Assembly (NCBI GenBank): GCA_910890315.1
Contig: CAJVGD010000025.1
Location: 124,001 to 188,000, forward strand
DNA: 64,000 nt
Direction: 5' to 3'
Source: Serendipita indica DSM 11827
Lineage: Eukaryota > Basidiomycota > Agaricomycetes > Sebacinales > Serendipitaceae
Position 1 is the stretch's first letter; each line of letters begins with the position of its first letter. Position numbers and translations under genes: made by a program. A model generated the notes under the pieces. The model was not told the origin of the DNA, made no database searches, and saw only the letters and a list, made by a program, of their open reading frames with translations. Of this stretch, positions 21,201 through 33,056 are shown piece by piece.

Positions 21201-23099
21201 GGTCTTCCGCTTTCTGTCGAGGCAAGGGCTCGGATGGGCTCGCGGCAGGTTCTGAAAAGCCACCATACGCTGAGGAACCACCCCCAACAGGAGACATCAT
21301 TGGGTAGTCCACATCGTAGTCTTCCTCGTCTACTTCAGAGGTGACGATAGCGACATCTGCATTGGAAAACCGCTCAGGGCGATGAGACGAGTCTGCGCCT
21401 CCAGTGATTTGACCAGACGAGGACAAGACAGCAACTTTGTTCTCCGATTCATCAGCCGGAATGATAGACTCCACATGACTCTGCTCGAACTTATTTCCCT
21501 TTTCGCTATGACCAGACGTCTCTTCATCCTTTATCCCGTGAGGAGAGGTGGGAGACACACTTCCCGGTGCAAGAGGATTCACGGCTCCAAGTTTGGCCAT
21601 CTTCTCGGCCACTCGTTGCTTTCGGATATCCTCATCCCCTTCAGACCCTTGTTCGTCCTCGATGCCGGTCTCCGTGGGATAAGCAACCTCCGCCTCGTCC
21701 GTTGAACCGTATCCTGCACGCGGCGTTAACAAGTTGGTGTCAAGGTCATCGCTTGGATCGGTTGGAATGTCAACTTTGGGTCGAACAAGAGGAGATGAGG
21801 CGACATCCTCAGATTCTTCCTCGCCTTCAGTGGTCAAGACGGACGGAGAAGCTGGCGGAGGAGTGGCTACCTGAGGGAGCAACTGATGGCAACTCCTCGG
21901 AGAGGTGTCCAGCGGCAGAGCTCTCGGAAATGCGTGCCTCTGTGTCATTTTGAGTGACTTCTGACAGGGACTTTGCCTCTGGTTCACCCTCAGGGGTGAC
22001 ATCGGTGGACGGCACTGGTGGCGTATCCTCAATAGCCGGAGGCACAATCTCCTTGACACTCTTCTTCCTCCTTGGACCAGCAGTACGCTTAGGGAGCGCG
22101 GGAATGGGCATCGAGTCTGGACTGCGAGGAATGGCTGGGGACCGAGGAGGCACCAGCTTGCTCGACGTTGACGCGTCCGACTCAGATGGAAGATCTACAA
22201 TATATGAGTAGGATACTGCTATGAAATATACACATACCGTCTCCAGGGGATAAAAGGCTCCCTTGGCTCTTGGGAAGAGGGATCTGGAGCGCAGTGTTGA
22301 GAGTAGTTTGACGAGGTCTACTACTCGTGCTTTCAGTTGCATCCCCATCTTCGGATTCTGCTGCTGCTGGATTCGTAGGCGTCGCGGGTGTCGTAGGCTT
22401 GGAGAGACCCTTGGTCGGAACACCAAATCCAATGGGCATTCCAAGTTTTGCACCTCCAAGTCGAGCCATACGGGCCGCAATCGCAGCACGCTTCTCTCTC
22501 TCTTCATCTTCTTCCGTCCCTGGTTGCCCTTCTTCGTGCTGCGTGGCGTCATTGGGCTTGCGAGGGTCATCGTCCGCTGGGCTGGACACGGAAACCTCTG
22601 GGTTTGTCAATTCTGTAGCCTCATGAGACTCATCTACGGGTGTATCCGTAGGAGTGATTTCGACCACAGGTTTGGGTTGTAATGGAGGCGCTGGGCTTGC
22701 GCGCCAAACTCGCGGTTTGCCCTCGTTGCTTGGAAGAGGCGGCGCAGTAGACGCAGCTGCAGGGTTTCCAAACGCTCCTTTGCCCTGGAGCGCAGCCATT
22801 CGTTCCTTCAAAGTGCCTCCGCCTTTGGATATAGACTCCATGGCGTCCGTAGCGGACATTCCAGTTCCTTGCGAGTCATCTTCCTTTGCGTGAGTCGAAT
22901 TATCTGCTATTTCAAAGCTTGTCTGCTTGTTTGGTGAAGGCGGATCCAGCGGTTTCGGCTTCCACTGCCCAAGCGTCGCAGGCTTAGGCCGCAGAGGCGG
23001 AGGGGTAGGACCACTTGAAGATGCAGACGAAGAGGCTTCAAATTGCTTGATCCTATCCTTGAGTGAGCCAATCTTGGGCTTTGCGCCGTCGTCGGCCAT
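18254..23099 (-). CDS. Bbc1/Aim3-like proline-rich actin-patch protein
   Basis: Exons 23099-22238, 22194-19986 and 19938-18254 encode about 1584 residues. The N-terminus (PKIGSLKDRIKQFE) lacks an SH3 domain, unlike yeast Bbc1. The middle has two sets of internal repeats: four copies of a PPPLPxGRPxVPxxRRSIPPPP cassette (about 20250-20830) and four of an RMAKLGGxxFGMPxP cassette. The last 200 residues form a folded domain (YGAKIVQSAQQIHERSK, DIMPGDIVALYEAHFKGHKG, KAYAVNQHPNSYP) seen at the end of Bbc1/Aim3 proteins. Such proteins bind SH3 partners and profilin or formin and tune Arp2/3 at endocytic patches. Near 21870 the frame changes by one base inside exon 2; one extra G in the minus-strand CAGGTAG would explain it, or an unusual intron. 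Role is by homology. Confidence 0.75.
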
Positions 23100-23341
23100 G
23101 TCGACAGATAGATATTAACGGAAACTGCGTGAGCTAGCGGCACAAGATATCTTTGGGAATATTATTCGAGAGACTTGACCGAATATTACGATGCCGCGGT
23201 GACCAGGACTTGAACGGGTTGCGGGCAACTTGCTTTCGCCACTTTGGACCCGGCCACGAGCAGAAGGTCCGCGTTGAAGACGAGAATACAACACTCGAGA
23301 CTCCATCAATTAACCCAGTTTGTAGACTTGTTCAACCCGGG
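23100..23341. promoter_or_regulatory. Divergent promoter, Bbc1-like / AMP deaminase
   Basis: The 242 bp between the two start codons must serve both genes. It contains a GTTCAAGTCCTGG run that looks like a tRNA B box but has no matching stem. Confidence 0.5.
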
Positions 23342-26300
23342 ATGGATCCCATTGCTCCAGGTTTCGACACATCTTCAACCCAGATCCAGGACGGCAGAAG
23401 ATCTCTTGATCGTGAGAATATTCCCAGTCCTCCGATTCTCTCGAGAGATGGATATACAAGTGCGATAACCTCCGGAGAGGACGATGTTCAAGGTGAGCGA
23501 CAATAGGCGCAATGTATGACTCCGGATCTTGAACACTGTTTAATTTAGCAACAAGAGACGCCGTGTTTGGATACGAAGAGGCCAAACGTTTGGAAAGCGT
23601 ACGCTCTCCCCCAACTTTACACCAACTGACCCTGACGTTCGAAGCTCGAACACAAGCTCTACTCTCACCGAAGATACTCCCAAGGTTCTGGGAGTAACCG
23701 TGGGTCGACAGTCAACTCTCCCCGGATCACAGCAACACACCCCAAGACACCCACGACTCGTCCAACGTCGATATCCTCATTACCCCGGATGGATCACCTT
23801 CTGCCGCTTCAACCGCTCGCAGAGAATGCTACCACAACGGATAATACTCCAGGCCTGCAAGATGTTGCGCACGACTTTGCCTTGCCTCCGGCTGCGAGTG
23901 GACATTTTGGGCTCGAGAACGCTCATACGGTGACGCTTGATGACGAACCCGAGATTAATCTGAGCAAACTGGATCGTGAGTCTGTCAATCTCTCCCAGTC
24001 TCGTGCTCAATATCCTGATAAGACCAGCAAACCCTGAGTCAACAAGAGCTCCGCGATTTGTTATCCTCTTTCAATAAATGCCTTCAACTTCGAGACAAAT
24101 ATATGGCCTGTTCGCTCCAGAGGCTTGGTGATAACCCTCGCGATTACGATGGTGCCTTCAAGGGCTTCGCAGAGGATATTGGGGGCGTCTCTGGCGTGAG
24201 ACCAGACGCCTATGCGACTTTGCGAAAGAATACTGGGACATCTGGTCAGCATCCTTCTTTACAGCCGGCACCGCAACAGTTTGCCAAATGGGATATCTAT
24301 CCAAGACCACCTCCCCCGCATTGGCATTGGACTGCGAAACCGCATCCAGAACAAGGAGGTCCAATAGACGATCAGCCCCAGTTGGTGTCCGAAGAGGGCG
24401 ATGGCGATGGCTTTGACTTTGGTCACTTCGAAATCCCAGGTGCACATGAATGGCATTACCATCTCGATAGCAAGGGTGTTTTCCAAATCTATAGCACGCC
24501 GGTACATGATGGTACGGATATTCCTCGTTGATCATTCGTAAAGATGAATGCTATCTAGATAACGACTCAAAGCCAATATTCGCCGTTCCGACCATTAGAG
24601 ACTATTATGTAGATCTCGACTACGTACTTGGCGTCATCGCGGACGGTCCTACTAAGAGCTTTGCATATCGACGACTCAAATATCTACAAGGAAAGTGGGG
24701 AATGTACACTCTTTTGAACGAACACAAGGAATTGCAAAGTATGAAGGTATGTATCGTGTAATATATATCTTTGACATTTTCACATCGATTTCAGGCTGTT
24801 CCTCATCGAGATTTTTACAATGTCCGCAAAGTGGATACACACGTTCACCATTCAAGCAGCATGAACCAGAAGCATTTACTGCGCTTCATCAAATCGAAAA
24901 TGAAGCGCAGTCCCAACGTTGGTCGCTCCCCATAGACGAATAGTGTTTCCTGATCATTGCTAGGACATTGTGATCGTTCGAGATGGCCACCCACTTACTC
25001 TGGCTCAAGTTTTTGAGTCCCTTAATCTTACCGCGTACGACTTGTCGATCGACACTCTGGATATGCACGCCCATCAAGACTCCTTTCATCGGTACGCCCA
25101 TAGTGTCTATCCCTTCGTTTCTGACACAAACTACATAGATTCGACAAGTTTAACCTCAAGTACAACCCAATCGGCGAGAGCAGATTGAGAGAGATCTTCC
25201 TCAAGACGGACAATTACATTGGCGGCAGATACCTCGCAGACTTGACTAAAGGTTTGCAAGCACGTCCTTTGGAAAACGAGTCTGAACTGCTTCAGAATTA
25301 ATGCAAGATTTGGAACAGAGCAAATACCAGGTGCGTTGAAAAGCACGTCTATTCTATTATCTCAAATGTCGCAGAACTGCGAGTGGAGGATCAGTATCTA
25401 TGGTCGTTCTCCAGACGAATGGGACAAGCTCGCCAAATGGGTCATTCACCACAAACTTTACTCGCATAATGTTCGATGGCTCGTTCAGATTCCTCGCCTA
25501 TACAACGTCTACAAGATGACGGGTCAAGTAGAGAACTTTGAGCGTATTATCAGAAGTAAGCTTCTTATCTGGTCCGATGGAATATAAAGTGACATGGTAC
25601 AGACGTATTCGAGCCCCTTTTCGAGGTTACCAAAGACCCAAGCCTTCATCCCGAACTTCATGTCTTTCTTCAGCGTGTCATTGGATTTGACAGCGTCGAC
25701 GACGAGTCGAAAACCGAGAGAAGGGTGTATGACAAGTTTCCATACCCGCGAATTTGGGAGACGAAGCAAAACCCGCCGTACTCGTACTGGTGCGTGTACT
25801 CCCCTACGTCAGTATGCTTCTGACAAAGTTCCTAGGGTCTACTATATGTACGCGAATATGACCAGTCTCAACAGTTGGCGACGAGAACGAGGGTTTAGTA
25901 CGTTTCACCGGACCTCCTTTGATTGCTCTGATACACTCAACAGATACATTTGTTCTTCGTCCTCACTGTGGAGAAGCCGGCGACCCTGACCATCTTTCGT
26001 GCGCATACCTTACCTCGCACTCGATTTCCCACGGAATCCTCCTTCGCAAGGTACCGGCTCTCCAATATCTATTTTACCTCAAACAAGTCGGCGTCGCCAT
26101 GAGCCCATTGAGCAACAACGCTCTGTTCCTCACCTATGAACGCAATCCGCTCCCAGAGTATTTCAAGACGGGCCTCAACGTCAGCCTGAGTACCGACGAT
26201 CCGCTTCAATTCCATTTTACAAAGGTACTGCGCTGTCTTAGCAATCAATCATCGCTCATACTGCACAGGAACCACTGTTAGAGGAGTATAGCGTGGCCGC

Positions 26301-26647
26301 TCATGTGAGCACACTTGCGTTGTTCGAGCAACGGCTTATTCGTCGTAGATTTACAAGTTTTCACAAGCGTCGCTTGCAGAACTAGCCCGAAATTCAGTCA
26401 TACAGAGTGGTTTCGAGATGGAGATCAAACGACATTGGCTCGGTCAGAAATGGTATCTACCGGGAGCAGCAGGGAATGACATTAATAAGGTAAGGTCTTG
26501 ACTTCCCTTTGGACTTTGGCTTATCATTCTTAGACAAATGTCCCGGATATTCGGTTGGCCTTCCGATATCATACGCTGATGGAGGAACTCCAGATGATTA
26601 CCTCTGGAGAACCTGTGCAAGAAAACTCTTACACGGCGGGAGTTTGA
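23342..26647 (+). CDS. AMD1: AMP deaminase
   Basis: Sixteen exons (23342-23492, 23549-23598, 23645-23975, 24023-24511, 24559-24746, 24795-24917, 24964-25091, 25139-25251, 25296-25330, 25375-25555, 25603-25789, 25836-25897, 25944-26224, 26269-26304, 26349-26489, 26534-26647) give 869 residues in one frame. It deaminates AMP to IMP in the cytosol, controlling adenylate pools. A Ser/Thr-rich regulatory N-terminus of about 230 residues precedes the enzyme core: [16 protein letters not shown]-type [20 protein letters not shown], the metal-binding [46 protein letters not shown], and the catalytic [15 protein letters not shown] near the end. Exon 5 was placed to start at 24559, giving a 47-bp intron; starting at 24541-24545 is possible. 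Length is normal for fungal enzymes. Confidence 0.95.
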
Positions 26648-26736
26648 TCTATGTGGGCATTTGTACTTTAAATGAAACGTACCCGTTATTGGTGGGAGGT
26701 GGTGGCGTGCCTTTGAGAAGAACGACGACCGCCCGT

Positions 26737-28455
26737 ATGCGTCTGCGTCGCTCGAGTCGCCGCAATCATGCTGTAGAGGATAAATTAAACCACACTGAGT
26801 CCACAATTCGTCACCTTGTGGGGAACACTGCGCCAATATGCAAGCTCTCGATGGAACTTTACCTGTCAATCGCCGATTTCCTTGACCTAGAAACGCGTCT
26901 AAGCTTTGCTCAGGTCAGGATTTGCATGTCCTTTGTGCATGTCGTATACTCACCGCTGAGATAGTCATTCCGGGCCATTTTTCTTTTGTCCAACGGTCAT
27001 TCCTCGTATTGGAAGGACGCTGGTATATCCTCCATAACGCTTCCACGACTGGTTGAGGAAGCTGCGCACACGGGCAAGGAGCTACGAGCCTCAGCAGTGA
27101 ACACGCTCAGATGCAAGTGGGCATGGAGACAAACAGATGTCCAATCGATAAGAAAGCTACGAGTTCCACTTCTCAGTGAAAGGGAAATGTCATTTGAGCG
27201 ACAATTTTTCATCCCACCGGGCACGAGATGGCTCTTCCAGTACGGCCACTTGATGAACACGTTCAAGTCGGAAATTAGCGTCTTTGACATGCTCAAAGGG
27301 CGAAATCTTGGTACATACAAACTCCACCACGTGGTGCTTTCGGCCGCGGGCGTAAGCGTGTCGCCAAATCAAGTAGCATTGGCCTTTCTCAGTGCCTCGT
27401 AGGTCGCTCCATCTAACTCAAAGGTGCAACAGTTAATCAAAGATAGGTCCCGTCGCGCTAACTACATTGCCATCTTCACCGCCGACTTTATAACCGACGG
27501 CAGAGGGTCAATTTACATCGAGTTTACCGAACTGCGCAAAATTGATTCGCAGATGATATTCGATATGTGTGTTCTCCGCAACGGCTGGATTTGCTGGTCC
27601 TCCATGATCGAGAAGGATGTGATGCAGGTGGAGCGCTGGGACGACGAGACATTGCGTGCAAAAATACGCTCGTCTGGGGGAAGCGATTTCCTGAATATCA
27701 AGATCGGTCCCGAGTCAATGGTCGCTCTGACCTCGGACGATACATTTGAAGTATATCCTCTCCCCACGCGCTCTCCATCCACTCCAGATGGCGCGGACGA
27801 ACCCACAGACAAGATTCTGAACAGCACATCAATCATCATGATGCAAGGGAACGTAGCCTCCGTGTTGGAATACACGCTCCCGAAAACTCGACGTGCGGAC
27901 GAGTCTTCGAAATTTCATGCCGTCATTGCCGGAGTGGATGATTCCATCTCCTGGAATACATTTCTTCTCGACACTAAAGCAACAACGGATCAACCGGACG
28001 AGATTGAGGAAACTTCTGTGATGGCAGAGGAGAATCTTCCCCCTCCAATAGAACCCGAAGGTACAACGGCTGGCAACTCTATCAACAACGGAAATCCTGT
28101 AGTGGAGCAAGAGCCTGTAGTGGATTCCATTGGAAACACCCTTAGTCCAAGTACCCTCGATAACATATCGATCGCACCACCCTTCAGCTACCTCAGCCCG
28201 GTCCCCGTGGACTTCTTCGTCGCGTCTGAGTCGGGCAACGCCATCATCAGGCCCACCTTGGACAATCAAATCTGTCTACGCCGATATGGGTGCTCGGCAG
28301 ACAAAGCAAGCAGTCGACTTTTACTCTCTGGGAGAAAAAGAACGCCAAAGTCGGTTCTTATGCCCCTTGTTTTCCTTTTCGACGATATTTCTGGAATTGC
28401 TCTTACTGCCTCACCTTCGTCGAATACGTTTGCAGATCTGCACTTTTTCTGGTAA
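26737..28455 (+). CDS. F-box protein
   Basis: Three exons (26737-26913, 26965-27398, 27447-28455), 539 residues. An F-box motif lies at about residues 35-85 (ICKLSMELYLSIADFL, LETRLSFAQSFRAIFL), which in this class recruits Skp1 of SCF ubiquitin ligases. The rest is a beta-rich domain of about 400 residues with WKDAG, GTRWLFQYG, ISVFDML and a late FLFDDISGIAL strand pair, the pattern of the many F-box proteins in Agaricomycetes whose targets are unknown. An acidic insertion (about 190 residues before the end) is probably disordered. Exon 2 ends at the TC before the GTAGGT donor; all phases agree. The start is the first ATG before the F-box and an upstream exon cannot be excluded. Confidence 0.7.
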
Positions 28456-28578
28456 CAGTGGAGCATAAACCAGTTTGTATACAGTACACCAAATGTGTAC
28501 AACCTACGACATACTAAGAGAATTTGCCAGAGCCCAGATAAGATTACATATAGTACCGAGATAGAAACCCTTTTATGT

Positions 28579-29907
28579 CTATGCAACACTAGCCGCGCAT
28601 CGATGTTTTCCTCCAGTGGACCGATTGGCTTCAACCCTGCACTCGCGAGAACACCACGCCTCGCTGCATCGACCACAGCGTGGGAAGTCTGGGCCGACGT
28701 CGCCACATGTCGAACAGACAATTTTGGAACGCATGAGCCGTGAACCTGACTCGACAGCCTCGAGTGTGGGTAGATTGCTATCCGAACCAGGGCTTCGGCG
28801 GGTAGTAAGTGATACGCGACCGTTCCTGACTTCTGCAGACATCACCGGGGACAATTTTTTATCCAGGGTGCCTGTAGCATTGCAAGAAAGTGTGGCGTAT
28901 GATGTGGATGCCGTCACTTTTCCCTTGCCCTTGTCAAGGACCGGCGGTTGTGCCGTATGGGATGACTGGATTGGGTACTCTGGTCGTGGTGTACCAGCGA
29001 GAGCATGGCCAGGACTAATGATCTGGTCACAGGACACAGGAACGCCCAATCTGCTCTGGGATCCCTGTGGCACGTCTAATCCCATCGATGACGTGGGTGT
29101 ATCCGGTTCAATAGCACGTGCAATCGATGGTAGGTCACTCTTCGTTCCAAACCAGCTGCTATTGTTTCGTCTTGCTGACTCTTGCAGGTCATTTCGGGTC
29201 ACGCCGTCATTATTGGTCGTGCGAGCTCGACTGCGTTTCCTCCTCACCTCGGGCAACCGTGGGACCGTTTTCGAACGTGCGTGAGCAATTCCAAACTGTT
29301 GCAAACTATCCGTCGCGGCGGGTGTTGGAGAAAATTGGGCAAGGGATGGGCTAATGCTGGTCGGTGAAAGTGCGGTAGTGGCATCCGCCGTGAGCGCGTA
29401 GGGAGAGTCCACAAGGGTCGACGCTGCATCCGTGAATGCCGGGCACATAGAAACCGATGCAGGGGTAGAAAGAGCTGTCGACGCAAGTGAGGAGACCGAA
29501 GTCCGCCTGGTCGAGGTCACCAGGCTGGGGGTGCGTTCGGAACCCAGGCCGCTGGCAGAACGCATAGAAGCAGAACGGGGCTTGGAGGAGGATGATGATG
29601 ATGATGACGTGACAAGCATGAGTGTTTTTCGCAAGAGGGAAACCTGGGACGATTGTGAAGAAATCGACACAAGGCTGCTGTTAGTCTCTCGCCTGCGTCG
29701 AGTAAAGGCTATGGGTGGAACAGGTGCTGAATCTGCGCGTTTTGAAGACTTCTCAAAGTGGGATGATAGAACGGGGAAGGCGGCTTTGGTGGCGATATAC
29801 GTATTGGGGGGCGAAGGATGTTCGCTGTCGGAAGGGGTCTTGACGGCGATGGATTCAGAAGAAGAACGCGAGGATAAGGTGTCTGTGTATGGAGGAGAGT
29901 GGTCCAT
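28579..29907 (-). CDS. MYND zinc-finger protein
   Basis: One open exon of 442 codons. Nearly all of it is Ser/Thr/Pro-rich, low-complexity and probably disordered. The last 40 residues form a MYND-type zinc finger: C-x2-C at CSTC, then CGRC, WCSREC, and a final H-x3-C type pair in GGKHRC. MYND fingers usually bind proline-rich partners in transcriptional co-regulators. No second domain is visible, so the finger is the only functional clue. It converges with the F-box gene (stop codons 123 bp apart). An intron inside the low-complexity part cannot be excluded because the frame is open throughout. Confidence 0.68.
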   Translation of the reverse strand: MDHSPPYTDTLSSRSSSESIAVKTPSDSEHPSPPNTYIATKAAFPVLSSHFEKSSKRADSAPVPPIAFTRRRRETNSSLVSISSQSSQVSLLRKTLMLVTSSSSSSSSKPRSASMRSASGLGSERTPSLVTSTRRTSVSSLASTALSTPASVSMCPAFTDAASTLVDSPYALTADATTALSPTSISPSLAQFSPTPAATDSLQQFGIAHARSKTVPRLPEVRRKRSRARTTNNDGVTRNDLQESARRNNSSWFGTKSDLPSIARAIEPDTPTSSMGLDVPQGSQSRLGVPVSCDQIISPGHALAGTPRPEYPIQSSHTAQPPVLDKGKGKVTASTSYATLSCNATGTLDKKLSPVMSAEVRNGRVSLTTRRSPGSDSNLPTLEAVESGSRLMRSKIVCSTCGDVGPDFPRCGRCSEAWCSRECRVEANRSTGGKHRCAASVA

Positions 29908-30551
29908 GATTATTGGAGAAATTTCCGGGACCTAATTATCGCTCGTGTGAGCACTTGTAAACGAAAGGAGAATACGCCAGATGCGCAGTAACGCATTGGA
30001 GTAGTACTCACTGTTTATAGGCAAGTACTTGGCAATGTTGGAGACCAATGTTCCGGGGAGCGGTGACGATTCGAGGGGTCCGACGAAATCCGTTGAGGTG
30101 CAGACAGACAGGGAAGAGAGTAGAACAAGAATATAAACGAGAAAACTGTAGTTTTAAGCCGTTGGCTGCAGCGAGTTCGTTGCTGGGGGCAAGCTGGGTA
30201 TGGTCGGAGTCCAAGTGATGCGCGCGCCAAGATCGTCGGGGCTGCGTTGAAAATGCTACAAAATACTACAAATCTAAATAAAATTGAATGGGAAACAGAT
30301 GATTTACCTCTGTATTTTGCATCCCCGCCATACAATCGTGGCGTAATGGATCGAAGCTTCGACGGGAACAGGAAAACTAAGGTGCAATATACGCCAAATT
30401 TTGATTGGGTAAATGATATCTAAGAACAGGGCCGCTGGAATGTATACTCGGCGGCTCGGTAAATGACCGATCGACTGCTGGTCGATAAGGAACCCTCCTA
30501 ATTCAAAACGGACGATTAGCATGGAGAAGATACCACATAGAGTCTCTTGGG
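29908..30551. other. Intergenic region 29908-30551
   Basis: About 640 bp between the MYND gene start and the 3' end of the acyl-CoA ligase gene. AT content rises around 30240-30430. No coding frame with support, RNA gene or repeat was seen. Confidence 0.45.
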
Positions 30552-32869
30552 CTAGAGTCTAGCCCGCTCTGCCTCCATCTCTTTCTTAGCCCGCTCCCTG
30601 AGCTCCTTACGGAGGATCTTGCCGGCCGCACTATATACTCATTAAACAACATCTTTTATAAGTAGAAATTCTCACCTCTTCGGAATCGCTTCAACCACTA
30701 CAACGCCGCCGCGGAGATATTTGTGCTTGGCCACCTGGAATTGTCAGAATATGCGATAGATGTGACAGGAGCGCACACCTTTGACGTTATCCACTTTGCG
30801 ACTTCGCGTTGAAAGACTTCTCGCTCTTGCGCACTGCCAAGTGCTTTTGAGCCGGGCTTGGGGACAATATATGCTCTGATCATCCAGTTAATTTGTGATG
30901 CCGCGGATACAAAGCCTTACCTTGGCAGCTCAGTCTCGTCTTTTTTGCTATATACGCCAATTACGCCCGAGTCGACAATCTCGGGGTGGCTTATCAGGAC
31001 AGCCTCGAGGTCAGCGGGCGGGACTGGAACCATTTTAGCAAGTCTGTATACCAAAATAACCGAAAATACCTTGGAATCCTTTGTATTTGATCAACTCCTT
31101 CTTGCGGTCGACGATGCTATACCATCTAAACTCGTATTAGACAGATATTCGGTGATGTGGATAAAAGCATACCCGTCCTTATCAATTATGGCGACATCTC
31201 CGGTTTGGAACCAGCCATCAGGCGTAATGCTGTTGAGTGTGGCCGACGCGTTATGCAAATATCCCTAGGCACTTTAGCTATATAGCATAATGGGGAAAAC
31301 TTGAGATAGATACCTTCATAATGGATGGCCCACGAAGCCAGAGCTCGCCTCGTTCACCCTCTGGCGCATCCGTCCCATCGTCTCTCACAAGCCTCGCTTC
31401 GAGATTTGGTAGAAGAGGCCCGATTGTCCCCGCCTTGGTATCCCACGTTTCAACAGGATTGAAATGCGCCGTAGGGGATGTTTCTGTCAACCCGTAGCCT
31501 GGAATTGGATGTAAGGCAGCGATACGATGCAAAAGAAGAGATTAACCCTGAACTACTAATGCATTGGAGCCCAGCTTCCTCAGGCGTGCAACGACTTCGA
31601 GCGTCAGATCCTTCCCAAGGGGTGCCGCACCAGAGGTAATGAGCTTGACAGACTTTGTGATCCTTCAGTACACTCCACCACCTAATCAAAGAAAAAAGCG
31701 GGCCTCACCGAGAAATCAAACTTTTCAAACACTGGATTCTTCGCGAGCAGAAGGATGACTGGCGGAACCATGGGTAATACAGACGCACGGTATTTACCAA
31801 TGGCCTTGCCGAACATGGCGACGTCAAAGCCACGGATAATCACCGCAGCAGCACCCTTGGCGATTGGGTAGAGGAGGACTTTGACGAGTCTATTAGATAT
31901 AAGAATACGATCCATGGAGGCTCAAAACGGATACTAACCCGTAAATATGATAACCTGGTAAAAATCCAAGCATCTTATCGACTCCCGGCTCCAGGCGGAT
32001 GAACACCGCCGGGAACATGCACATGATCGCCACTAGATTCTTATGTGTCGTCTATACAGTATTAGTAATCTTACACCTGGATATTCCGATCTCACCTCAA
32101 CGCCCTTTGCCAACCCGGTCGTCCCACTGATCCAAATATCAGCCACCCATCGTGAAGTATCCGAAAATACTGACCTCGAATAACACATTAATGCCGTCTC
32201 ATCTGCATAGCGACCATCAAAGGCTTCTTCCTTGACCATCTTTCCGACGTTTAAAGCCTCTTCAAACACGGTGTATCCTTTATACCGCCGCTTGACATCG
32301 TCACTCAATGTCTGGCTTTCTTTCCAATCCGCAATGATTATCCGCTTCTTCGCTTGACCCTCGTTGATGCCCATGAGTGCAAACGCCTGGATGAGATTAG
32401 GCAAGAGGAGCGGGTGTACGACGACGGCTTTGGCTCCGCAATCGGTCAGCTGATGCTTGATTTCAGGGGGCGTATAACTGCTGTTGATTGGCGAGACTTT
32501 TATCCCAGCGGCGAAGCATCCGTAGAGCGCAATAGCAAAGGAGAGACTATTCGGACTTCACGGCATCAGTATATAGTATATCGGTCGAATAAAGGAGAGT
32601 CACCTGTAAATACTGACGACGTCGCCTCGTTTGAGTACCGGCCCACCATCCGGGTTCTTAGTCCTGAGGACCGCGTGCTCGTCAACGAGTCCCGCTGCGA
32701 AGCGTAGTGCTGCATCACGAAGCTGCCTGCGGCTTAGTGTAGCCTCGGTTGGTGCGTCGATAAAAGCAGGCAAGTTGTGTGCATACGGTCCGTTTTCTGG
32801 GAGGACATGGGTGAAAATAGACTGCGAAGGGATTTCGACATCGGGATAGTTTGACTTGTAGATCTTCAT
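30552..32869 (-). CDS. 4-coumarate-CoA-ligase-like acyl-CoA synthetase
   Basis: Thirteen exons on the minus strand (32869-32604, 32555-32175, 32126-32096, 32051-31939, 31889-31709, 31652-31547, 31498-31314, 31264-31173, 31125-31070, 31023-30921, 30875-30779, 30734-30676, 30630-30552), 582 residues. It belongs to the ANL adenylating enzymes: P-loop SSGTTGLAKGVE, GYHIYG, KLITSGAAPLG, the A5 motif GYGLTETSP, GELWLRGP, the A7 motif GWFQTGDVA, IVDRKKELIKYKGFQVPP and the catalytic Lys in SAAGKILRKEL. It activates a carboxylic acid with ATP and transfers it to CoA. The C-terminal ARL is a known variant of the peroxisomal PTS1 signal, so a peroxisomal site is likely. Substrate cannot be told. Divergent from TANGO2 copy A with 187 bp between starts. 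Confidence 0.92.
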
Positions 32870-33056
32870 CTTGACAACTAAGACGTGCTAGTAAACGGTT
32901 GGGAGAGGCAGAGTCGGCAGACGGATGCGGAGCAGTCGAAGTGTACAAGAGGCCGACTGAGCCTGGGTTTTGCCGCGCCGGACCCGGCTATCGACAGCCC
33001 GGTTGTTCCTGATGATCTAATCGCACTTGGACCCGGCCACTACCCTAGAATCAAAC
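32870..33056. promoter_or_regulatory. Divergent promoter, acyl-CoA ligase / TANGO2 copy A
   Basis: 187 bp between start codons. It carries the 14-mer TTGGACCCGGCCAC, also found at about 23243 upstream of the AMP deaminase gene. This may be chance or a shared promoter motif. Confidence 0.4.

Noticed and set aside
21858-21880. 19-nt intron in the Bbc1-like gene
   Set aside because: Restores the frame but is far below the 36-nt minimum seen elsewhere in the window; a one-base discrepancy is simpler.
23200-23250. tRNA-like B box (GTTCAAGTCC on the minus strand)
   Set aside because: The flanking bases do not form a T stem, and no A box or acceptor stem pairs at the right distance.
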